From the NCBI GenBank assembly GCA_026874595.1, contig CM049317.1, positions 13,508,882 to 13,572,881 on the forward strand: a DNA stretch of 64,000 bases, in the 5' to 3' direction. The DNA comes from Sipunculus nudus (Eukaryota > Annelida > Sipuncula > Golfingiida > Sipunculidae). This document shows positions 36,601 to 48,600 of this stretch, piece by piece. The position numbers and the translations under genes were made by a program. Each line of letters starts with the position of its first letter. The stretch's first letter is position 1. The notes under the pieces were generated by a model. That model was not told the origin of the DNA, did no database searches, and saw only the letters and a program-made list of their open reading frames with translations.

Positions 36601-39600
36601 AAAATTTTGTTGTTGTTTAGAATGAATCATTTAGATGAAATATATTTTCCTCTGGATCAAAATGTTTTATTTGCCTGCAAATATTTAATTTACTTATGTT
36701 TATGACTCGCAAATATTAAGAAATGCTGGATGCACATCTTAATTTGACACATTTGAATTTTGATACTTAAAGATAACCCATATATATTTTTGAGTGATGC
36801 TGAAAGAAGAACAAGTGACCCATGGGTCATGACGCTCAGCTGACTTGGAAGAGGTTCGCAAAAGGAAATTTTATCATCAGGTAGTATCATGGTAGTATAT
36901 ACCCATTCAACTGAAGGATCAAACAGATTAACCAACAGGCCAAGATTTAGTCTGTATTTATATATCTCAAAAATAGAGAAAAAATGTGTAAACTTTTAAA
37001 ACTAGAATACGGGTAACCGACAAGTGACTACATGTATCCGCCAAAATCAGAGGTGAACGGGTGAAGTGAGGCATTGATTGAGTGGCAAGGGGAAACAGAG
37101 TGAGGTATGTTGCATATTAGCATGGATGTCTGCAGCCTAAATGTGTATGTAGGTTGTACCACCTACCACAAATCCAGAAAGCTGTCCAAGTTGTATACAC
37201 CTGCAAAATTTTAGGCAGAAAAGTCAAGCCACTACATGTATATGAGCAATTTTTGCCCATGGCAGACAAACAGACAAACACTGTGCAAAAATCTTTGCAG
37301 GTGACCCCTCCAGTTTTGTGTATGATAAAGACCTATGTGAGATCTAAACACATGCACAATTTTGGCCCAATCGGTCAAATGGTTCCTGAGATATGAGCTT
37401 GGATGTGTGCAGCGTTAACAAGAATGTAGGTGGCACCAACTGTCATAAAATCAAGAAAGCTGTCCACAATGTATAAACCTGCAAAATTTTAGGCAGTTAT
37501 GTCGAACCACTACAGAGAAATGAGTGATTTTAGGCCACGGCAGAATAACAGACAGATGCTGTGCAAAAATGGTTGCAGGTGGCGCCACCAGTTTTGCGTA
37601 TGATGAAGAGCTATGTGAGATCTATACACATGCAAAATTTTTGTCCAATCGGTCAAACGGTTCCCGAGATATGAGTTTTGATGTCATCTGCGTGAATGTG
37701 AATGTAGGTGGCGCCCCCTGTCATAAAATCAAGAAAGCTATCCAGGATGTATATGCATGACGAATTTCAGGTGAATTAGTCAATTCACTGCAGAGATACG
37801 AGTGATTTTAACCCAAGGCAGATGAACAGATGGACACTGTGCAAACATGGTTACAGGTGGCGCCACCATTTTTTGTGTATGTTATAAAGCAATCCAAGTG
37901 CTACATTTGTATCAATTTTATTTCCTGATCGGTCAAACGGTTCCCGAGATATGAGGGTTTATTAGTGGAAACAGGCCCACAAATGGACACTGGATAGAGA
38001 AGAAAAGGTCAGAGGTCAACGCAAATTGGTTAGGCACCAGTTCAATTGTGACCCGACAATTGGTGTAAGTTTCAGAAAAATCAGTCCATTAGTTTCCGAG
38101 GAGCTCTATGGAAACGGACGCCGCGGCGGCGGAGGAACTCGGTCAAAAACATAGTATCCGCAAAACTTCGTTTTGTCTGTACAAAAATACAGGTGGCTCC
38201 ACCAGTCTGCAGAAACTAATAAAAACACTTAATGGTCAATATCCATGCAAAGAATCATGGTGATCTTTGCATTAGTTGTTCAGATACTTCAGCTTTTGTA
38301 TTGTCCATTATTCTGAGGGATACTTCGGAGTCCTATAGCTTGAAGGATATGGGTAACAGAGACCTAATTTCAAGTTTCCACAGGCACTTTTCATGGGCCT
38401 TCTTGCATGACAAGAATGAAGATTCTAGGTCCAGTTGTTGCGATTTGTACCCTGTTGACAGATAACCACATCTTTAAAGGTCTCAAAAAAAAGAAAAAAA
38501 TTCGTAAAAATTTGAAAAAAAATAGAGGTGGCACACCCAGTCTGCAGAAACTGATGGAACAGCTCATGATCAATATGTATGCAGAAAATCATGACCATCA
38601 GTGTTGTAGTTATTGAGATACTGCAGTTTTTGGTATCAAATTTTCCATTATTCTGGGGGGGGGGGTATTTTGGAGCCATACAGCTTAAAGAATATGGGTA
38701 ACAGAGACCTTATTTCAGGTTTCCATGGAGACTTTTCATGTGTCTCCCTGTGTGTCAAGAATGAAGATTCTTGGTCCAGTTTTTATGATTTGTGCCCTGT
38801 TAACAGATGTTCATATCTTTAAAGGTCTCAAAAATAGAGAAAAATTTTGTAAAAAAACCCGAACAAATACAGGTGGTGCCACCAGTCTGCAGAAACTTAT
38901 GAAACACTCCATGATCAATATCCATGCAAACAATTATGGTTATCTCTGCATTAGTTGTTCAGATACTTTAGCTTTTGTATCAAATTTTCCATTATTCTGA
39001 GCTGTACTTTGGAGTGCCATAGCTCAAAGGATATGGGTAACAGAGACCAAATTTCAGGTTTCCATGGAGACTTATCATGGGTCTCCCTGTGTGTCAAGAA
39101 TGAAGATTCTAGGTCCAGTCATTACCATTTGTACTCTGTTGACAGATAACTACATCCTTAAAGGTCTCAAAAATGGAGAAAACAATTCGTAAACATTGAA
39201 AAATACAGGTGGCGCCACCAGTCTGCAGAAACTGATGAAACATCTCATGATCAATATGTATGCCGAAAATCATGACCATACGTGATGCAGTTAATGAGAT
39301 ATTGAAGTTTTTGTATGAAATTTTTGACTATTCTGGTGGGTAATTTGGGGCCCCATAGCTCAAAGGATATGGGTAACAGAGACCTAATTTCTGGTTTCCA
39401 TAGAGACTTTTCATAGGTCTCTCAGTGTGTCGAAAATGAAGATTCTAGGTCCAGTCATTAAGATTTGTGCCACGCTAACAGATGACAGCATCCTCAAAGG
39501 TCTCAAAAATAGAGGAAAAAATTGTAAAAAATCAAACAATATAGGTGGCGCCACCAGTCTGCAGGAACTGATCGAACATCTCATGATCAATATGTATGCC

Positions 39601-42600
39601 AAAAATCATGACCATCAGTGATGTAGTTATTGAGATATTGAAGTTTTTGTATGACATTTTTGACTATTCTGGGGGGTACTTTGGGGCCCCATAGCTCGAA
39701 GGATATGGGTAACAGAGACCTAATTTCTGGTTTCCAAGGAGATTTTTCATGGACCTCTCAGTGTGTCAAGAATTAAGATTCTAAGTCCAGTCTTTATGAT
39801 TTGTGCCTTGTTAACAGATGTTCACATTTTTAAAGGTCTCAAAAATAGAGAAAAAAATTCGTAAAAAATCGTAAAATACAGGTGGCACCACCAGTCTGCA
39901 GGAAGTGATGTAACATCTCATGATCAATATGTATGCCAAAAATCATGACCATCAGTCAAGTAGTTAATGAGATATTGAAGTTTTTGTATGAAATTTTTGA
40001 CTTTTCTGGGGGGTACTTTGGGGCCACATAGCTCGAAGGATATGGGTAACAGAGACCTAATTTCTGGTTTCCAAGGAGATTTTTTATGGACCTCTCAGAA
40101 TCCCAAGTTACAAGGTTCTAGGTCCAGTGGTTACGATTTGTGCCTGGTTAACGGACAGACAGACAGACGGACAGACAGACGGACGATGGACAAAGAGTGA
40201 TCGCTATAGCTCAGATGACTTTCAGTCAGCTGAGCTAAAAACATTAAGATAACTGTGTTTGGTAAACATCCTGGAAGATTTAGTATATGAAATTTTTCAA
40301 GCTTTTCGAAAATATATAAAATATAAATCCCTATAACTTTACTCACCTGTTGCGTCTGCTTGGAGATAAGCCTCTGCGACGTGGACTTGGCCTTCTGGGA
40401 GATCGACTTCGCTGCCTTGACGTTTGGAACCTTCTTTGTGGTGATCTGCTTGACCTTCGGGGTGACCTTGTACGGTCAGTTGACCTTCTGGGAGATCGAG
40501 TCCTTCTAGGTGGAGATCTCCTGGGAGGTGAGGGTCGTCTCCTTGGTGACGAACCACGTCGCCTTGGTGATCTACTGCGTTTTCTTGGAGACCAGCTCCT
40601 CCTTGGAGACCGTTTCCGTGGTGACTGGGTGCGTCTTTTAGGGGAAGGACTCCTCTTTCTTGAGACTGAGGATCTCTCAGGTTTCTGTGGCGATGGACTC
40701 TCACTTGTTCGTGGGGATGGTTTGCTTCGGGAGTCACTACCTTCTGATCCTTTGCTCAATGTGTTGGAATTCCTATGATCGGGAGAGTGAGTTGTTTGAT
40801 CAGGCACCTTAACACTGCTACTTCTACTTGTGGATTGGTGTCTCTCTTCTTGAACTCTTGGACTTGGTTGTTTAGGGGGCACTTGTGGCAGTGGTATCCT
40901 ATAAACAAACAAAGTGAATTATGAAAATCTGCAAAAAATATACAGTCAGCACAATTATGCATCATACAACTTCCAGTCAATGGTGGATATAAATGAAAGA
41001 ATATGATTTAAAAAAAAAAGAAGAAAACTTAATAGTTATAGACTTAAATTTCCTCAATTACTTGTGTTTCATATATAATAATATTTAATACTACATTACA
41101 TTACATTACAATATACTATATAAGGTTTATTATATATGTTTTATTCTAATTTATGCAACAGATTTCTGGAAGGGTAGGGCCATGGTCTCTTGGTCCCAAT
41201 AACTAAGGACCGTGGAAGAGGAAAACTAAAAAGTAAAGGAATGTGTATTGTCAGGCACCTCTGGATCTAAAGTGATCTATACACAGGCTTAGGAAATCAT
41301 TAAATCTATTTTTATTTAGATCTGATAACTGATAATATTAATAATAAAATAAAGATATTTCACATTTTCGGGAACATATAAGATAAATAAAGCATAATTG
41401 AAATCAATTAAAACAAAGAATCTTGCAGAAAACTGTATTGACTGTTACCCTGAGTACACAGTCCAGTAGCTAAGAATCTTTATTTAGCATAAAACTGAAT
41501 GAATTTTTCATTAGAAGGAAATCTGATGATATCTGATAATATATCATCAAAAAAGGTAAAGTTGTCATTTTCAGACAGGCAGACAGATGGAGAATTAAAA
41601 AGCAATTCAGTTCAAGTTAACCTTTAGGAGAACCATAATACCATATTTAAATGAATAAAAAATATTTTACCATTCAGAAGTTACCATTCAGAAAAGATAA
41701 ATGATGCATGGACCACCTAGCAGATGTAATGAATTTAAATGATACCCAAAATGTATGACATGTTACTCACTCATCCATTCTGGGTGGTGGTGGTGATGGC
41801 GGAGGAGACTTGCTCTTTGATCTGCTTTTTGATCGTGACCTTGAACTTCTGGCAGAACCTGATGATGACCTTGACCTTCTGTCACTTTTGGGTGGCTCAA
41901 CTGGAGACATAGACTTTCGCTCTAGCTCGGTCTCTTGTACTTTCTCTGGTGGGGTAACACTCCTTTTTTGCCGAGGTGAATGTGATTTTTTCAATTTTTT
42001 GGGACTTTCTCGCTCATCTCCTGATTCTGAGCTGTAGCTTGAGCTAGATGAGCTATCACTAGTTCCTGAGGATCTCTGATCATATGACTCTTTATGCAAA
42101 TTGGTTTGATTCTGCTCACTTGTATCCATTGCTTCCTCTGGAGCTTGATTGTCTTGAGCATGATGTTCTTCGGCCATTTGTATGGGTTTCACAGGAGTGG
42201 GTGACCTTGACCTTGAAGATGCAGATGACCTTTCTGACCTTGACCTTTTTTCCCTTTCAGGACTTTCAGATGGGGACCTTGACCTTGATTTATGTTGTTT
42301 TAGAGTTGGTTGTTCACGCTCCCTTTCTTCCTCAGAGCTGAGTAAGAGTATAATGATCTCATTTTTTTTAAGGAACTCAGTTATATTTGTTGAAAAAAAA
42401 AATCAGCCTGTCAGAACATTCAGCAAAATACCTATATCAAAATAAATATAAATTCTTTAATATTTTAAAATTTACAAAAATAAGATTATTATTTGCATTA
42501 AGATTTTCATAACTTATGATTTTTAAATATTTTGTTTAGTTATATCAATGCACAAAAAAACTGTCCATAAAGCATTATACTATCCATTATTAAACTTCTT

Positions 42601-45600
42601 TAACTGAACCTGGTTATTTTCCCAAAGTGCTATATTACTAATAAATTCATTTATTTTATATTTATTTCTCTACTATATTTTATATATGTTTTCAAATATA
42701 TATGTGCACAATAGATCTGTATAGAGTATAGATTACATATGAATAAATCCACATAAAGTATGTCTGAAATATTACATGTGGGGTTCAATTACCTGGCTTC
42801 TTGCTCTTGTGACACATTGACATCCATTGGTTGCCCAGGTGATGGGGATTTCTTGTCTGGAGCCTTGTCAAGGGAGACCTATGATAACACCAAAAAAAAT
42901 CTCATGGAACTTCCTAATGATATTATTACTAGTATGACAGGTCTATCAATAGGAAGAAAGAGTGGAGAGTCCTGGATACTCAGACCAAAATATTGAGGAA
43001 ATCCATAGGATTTGGGAAGATCTCGAAGTGGGGGATCATATCTGGAAGGATTATAAACCAAGTGAATCAAACTTACAAGTATTTTGCACTATTATTGCAT
43101 CAATAAATGCTTATATATTATGTCATTATATGATTATATGATTATATGAATATGTTATTTAATAATTGTTTGTTAATTGTAGTGCAGTTTTAACATAACT
43201 AACTGGATTGTTTGAGGTTGTCATCAATGGTTAGTAACTGCTACAAGTGCTAACTTTAGTCCACTTTGTCATACAGCCAGAAAGTTTGTGTAAGACCAGA
43301 CGTATGGGCACCCAGAACTTAGCATTTGAGAGAGATTTCAAGCATCTCAGATGGTTCCTAAAAGCCCTGGTATTAGTTGCTTCCAGTGATGAAGGTCTTG
43401 AGTCAGGATTTGGACTAGAGTTAGAATATAAGTCCACTTTTCAGGGACTTGGACTCAGACTTGGACTCTGACTTGGACTCTGACTCAGAAGTAAAGATTC
43501 AAGAATCAGAGTCCATCCCGAGTCCAGCATAAATAAAGCTCTCTCATAACACCTGACTGTCTGATTAGACATTCCTCCGTACAAAATTAAATATGAGGAC
43601 AAACATGAGCAAACTAATGACAGAATATTACAAAAGCACGTTAAGGCTATGTACCAAACTCAATCTCTATACTCAAAGTTGAATATAGTTTAATATTAAA
43701 GCAAAGACCTTTTGTAAATTCTCTTAATATATACATAATTATCTCAATGATCTGAGTTCCAAAAGACTTTAACAGCGGATTCGGACTTGAATGTCAACGA
43801 CTCAGACTTGAACTTGAGTGGCTTGGACTAGGAATTGTACTCAGACTAGGATGCTGTGTATTTGACTACAATACAGGCTGCTTCAAGCTGTTCAGCACTG
43901 GCTAGCAGTTCAGTGAAACCTCTCCTTACAGCTACCTCTGTACTTAGGACACCTACTTTTTACTTATGGGGCGTCCCTTAAAAATTTACATTTATCATCA
44001 TATATTTATTTTCTCAATTTGGGGGGAACCTCTCTACTCTGAATTACGGCCTGTTAAAAGAGGAAACAAAGCTGTTAAATCACGTCTGTATTGTGGGCAG
44101 AGAAACAGGTTAGCCATGGGCAAACACGGACAACATTTGATCTTTAGCTGCCAGCCATTCGACTGAAGCTTGTGCAATGTGCATGGCCACCAAACATCAA
44201 TAGTGGCTTTCCTTATATGCTGTGAGGGGTGCTGGGGTGAGCCTTTTTTCGTATACATATAATATATATTTTATTTTTTTAATAACAAACTGGTGTGATT
44301 TTCTTGCGTTCCTAAAAGGTCCTGAAATTCATAACCTTCCTGCTAAGGGCACCTCTCTATGGTGGGTAAAATATCTATAAGTGCTCGTAATCAGAGTCCC
44401 CATTGTATATTCTATTCTTTTGATGGACATTTTGATGGCCTGCAGAGGGTCCTTGTTGATTATAATAAATGATCTGTCAGGTTTGTGAAAATTATCCTAT
44501 GATCAATCTTGCAGTAGCATTATCAGTTACAAAGATTTAGATTTTATGATGAGGAAATCATCCATTCTTGGGATGATTCAGACTTGGAACTATCAGCTTT
44601 AACATCAATACAATGAACCAAAGACAAGACTTTACAATCTGATTTAAGCAGGTTAAGATAAGTACACTTTGAGTAAGGCAATTTCAATTTGGACCCATGT
44701 AATCTCCTCAAATTTATTACAGTAAAAAATATTCTTCCTGAATGAGAGAATCTCCCTTTGGAATGTATGGATAAACAATATTTCTTTTTTATGTTCAAGG
44801 TACTGATAGTCTGATACACCAGTGTTTACTGTACTTAATGTTCACAAACCTCATCCGTCTTCTCAGGAGCATCGCTGTCACCCTCCGGCTCCTCTGGGGG
44901 CTTCCAGTCCCTGCCCTGTAATGATAAAAAAATAAGATAAGGCCTAAAAAATAAGGTTTGGTTCTCAGGCACTTTTTTTCATAAATCAATGCAGTCGGGC
45001 ACCTTTTTATTTTTAAATTTTTTTGTGTTTCGATAAAAATGTAAAATGATAAGGGAAAAGCATGATATTAACAGATTTTTTTAGCTTAACAAGGGACCCA
45101 TGGGTCACAGCGCTCAGCTGATTGTGATTGGACCATAAATGTTTCTCCATTGTGATACTATATCGAGTCGATAAATCTTATGAATATTATGGACATGTTG
45201 GGCTATTATAGAGGAAAGTAATGTAATATGTGAGTAAATAATAAATGAAATAACCTGACTGATGGATTAAGAGTAAAATATAGTGGTTTATTTTTTATTT
45301 ATTTAGGAGGGGTTGAAAATTGCAATATATCTGAGCAAATATGAATGCAATGACAGCAGTAATAAGAAGTAGTAGAATGATGAAAGACTATTTGTTGAAG
45401 GATCTATAGTGTATGGAAGTCTGCAAGATTTCAGTTTGACAGATATGATGTTACGATTTACTATGCTGATGAGGGGATTTATGAATTTGTTACTGTATGA
45501 CACAATATCTCTTCAGTCTTCACAATGTACATTATTTTGATGCCCACTATGTCTACATATTACACAATATTGACATAATTTCTGGCATGTACATAGATAC

Positions 45601-48600
45601 CTATGGACAAATAGTTATACAAAATATTAAAGTATGAATATATCCGATTCATCTTGTTCTTGTTTACGGAGGCTGACATTGGGATGGGGCTCAGAGAAGG
45701 GAACAGTGAGGGCAGCTATGAGGTGGATGTAAAGAGAAAAGGAGAGGGAGAGAGAGAAAGAGAGAAAGAGAGAGGGGATGGAGCATTCAACAGTACTTAA
45801 ACACCTGGAAGGTTAAAATCTAAAATATTAAGAAAAGCAGATAAAGTCTGATCGGAAATGTAATCTTGGCCATGGTTGGTTGATATGATTGAAGAAATTG
45901 TTGCAAATAATATTCTGAGATCTGACCATGTGTTTCCATTGGTTACCTTTTTGATAAGCTGTTGACAGTTCAACAGTTTACAGATTTGTTTAATGAGATC
46001 CAATTATTTTAATAGACCTATTTTCTATTTTTATCATATTATACAGTTGTCATAAAGTCCCCACTTAACAGGTGGAAGGATTGACGGGGGGGAGGGGGGT
46101 TATGATGGGAGTTTATTCATAATTATTAAATATTTAAGCAGGCAGAAAGGAGGAGAAACAAAGCAAATCATTTTTATTCCCATTCTACTGAGCCAGGAAA
46201 AATTAACAATATTTGCCTTTATTCCTTTTTTTCAATACATCATTTTTTCCAGGTTTAAAAATGTAACTACACATTTACAGTATAACATATATATATATAT
46301 ATGAATATTTCAGTTGATTCACATTTCTAAATTGCTTCAACATTCATAGCTAATTAATCTGGTGTATAGTACCTGTCAACAGAATGGAGTGCAAGGAGAA
46401 TGGGAGGCTTAGGGGTGAGAGAGAATGGGAGAGAAAGAGAGAGAGAGAAAGAGAGAGAAAAGAGAGAGAGCAAGAGAGAGTGAGCTAGACTGTCATGGAT
46501 AGAGAGAGAGAGATTGAGCATGAGAGAGAGAGAGAGAGACTGCCAGAGAGAGAGAGAGGCTCTCTGGTAATTACTGCCTGACCCAGCCTGACCCAGACAA
46601 TCACAGAGGCAGTGGCTAGGTCAGAAGTTGAACTGGTTATGTAATACTGGCCAAGCACACATTTCACTGACTAGATAAAAATAATCAAGGCATGGTGCTT
46701 GAAAACTTAAATGACATCTACAGATTTTGATCAATTGGTTTCAAATTTCAGATTTTAACAGTTGAAATGCTTATGTGTACATGCTGTGAAAATTAAATCC
46801 ACAGCACTAACACTAGCAACAGGAAATAAATGTCCACTGTAAGTCATGTTAATTATCATGCATGCTTTTTACAAAGGAGTTAACTGTTATTCAATAATTT
46901 CAAGTTGCCCATAGCCAAAAGTACCACTAGCACAAATGATATGAGAGTTAAACTATTCATTAAAAATTAATTGGAATTATTGGGCAAAATATAATTTTAA
47001 TTAAAAAATATTAACAGTAACATTTGAAAAGATTTTTTTAATAATATAATTGAAATAAATGATTAAAATAAAATTATAAAATATATTCATGAATGCATTA
47101 ATGAATACATTTTCAAAGTATTTGCACTCAAATTCTTTCTTTTTACCTGTATTAGTATTTGTATTAATTTACATTATTGAACTATTGAATTTTTTTTAAA
47201 TCATATTTGAATACAATTATTGAGTATTCACTCAAGGTCTCATATTTATTCAGTTTCAGTCGAACTAAACTGTTGAGAATCCAGAATATACAAATTTCAC
47301 AAATTTAAATAATGATTGCAACTACCTGGTTTTATGGCTTTAATTTATAAAAAAAATATTATATTCACTTTTGAATACTTTTACATCACTGTCAAGACAC
47401 TTATGACAATTATCAACATTACAGACATCATAATGAGAACTTGTCTTTAAGACCTGATTTTTTTATCAGATTTTAAAAATTTTATTTTTTTTTAAATTTG
47501 TATCAGAGAAAAGAAAATAATCTCTACTTCGAAACTAATACATGTGTTAAAAATAACCCAAGGATCAAAACAAACCAATATATTATACAAGGAGCAAACT
47601 GGAGTTGGGAATGTTTAATTTTATTAACTGAAATAAAGTTATCAGAAATATAAATTTTGATTATTTACCCAGTATCATGTAACAGCTGATACAGCCATGA
47701 GTCTGAATGTTATTATTCAAACATATTGGCATCTTTAATGAGCACTTGTCTGAGTAATTTTTTTTTAATCTTTGACATATTTCATTTTTTTTAAATTTTG
47801 TAATAAAAACAAGGGACCTATGGGTCACGGCGCTCAGCTGTTATATAAGATAAAAAAATATGATTTTGAAATGAGGCACATGCTGGTTTTGTGTGGAAAT
47901 AAATATAAGCTGTATTATGAGTTGTTAGTGTTAAGCTTATGTATGATTTTGATAGTTTCTTTGGAGAAAGGGAAGAGATTGATTTCATTTATTTTATTAA
48001 CAAATGGAGTGCCACTGTCATACAGATTTTGACTTGGCCATATAACTGATAAGCAGCACATATAAGATAAAGAGTTTAACTATTTATTAAAATTTAATAA
48101 CAAATATTGTGCCAAATATAATTTTTATTAAAAATAATAAAAGAATCATATGATTTTTTAAATAAAATATAACTGAAATGATTAAAATAATATTATAGAA
48201 TATATTCATGAATGCATTCATGAATACATTTTGAAAGTATTTGCACTGGTATTCAAATACTTTCATTTTTACCTGAATTCCCATTCTTATGCAAGAAATT
48301 TTATAATGGAGTACATATTCATATTCATATTCATATACATTTGCCAAGTATTCGCACCATGTCTGGTATTTATTTATTTTTAGCCAAACAATGATGTTGA
48401 GAATCCAGAATATAAACAAAGGACCCATGGGTCACAACAACCAGCTTAAGTTTGAAAATTTTGCAAATGCAAAATATGAAAAATATTCTATTGTAATGTT
48501 TTTTATTTATATAAGCATATGAGAAGCTAAGAGGAAAGGGCCCTCCTACTTGGTTATAGTAAAGTTCTCAATATATGATTGCAAACTAATACTCTGACAA

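Larger units (their letters stand above)
36570..40346 (-). other. SR-cyclophilin intron filled by a tandem-core element
   Basis: Almost the whole intron is one family-1 element with a nested family-2 element; only about 240 bp on the 3' exon side and 100 bp on the other are unrelated. Confidence 0.75.
40899..44849 (-). other. SR-cyclophilin introns between exons at 40.3, 41.8, 42.8 and 44.9 kb
   Basis: 40899-41770, 42338-42792 and 42879-44849. AT-rich. Contains a short (ACATT)n at 41094-41112, a GACTTGGACTC-type simple repeat around 43440-43490, and a pogo-like element (43911-44405). No other exon recognised. Confidence 0.65.

Noticed and set aside
37154-39621. Many 60-90-codon frames with recurring peptide text
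   Set aside because: They arise from the 338-bp and 200-270-bp tandem DNA repeats; frames drift between units, so there is no selection for protein.
38188-40150. Regular repeat spacing considered as a CRISPR-like array
   Set aside because: Units are about 338 bp and similar throughout, with no short direct repeat plus unique spacer pattern, and the DNA is animal.
40350-40778. Plus-strand 142-codon Leu/Asp/Gly-rich open frame
   Set aside because: It is the exact antisense of the RSPRR exon; the minus-strand frame has splice sites, matching phases and family-like content.
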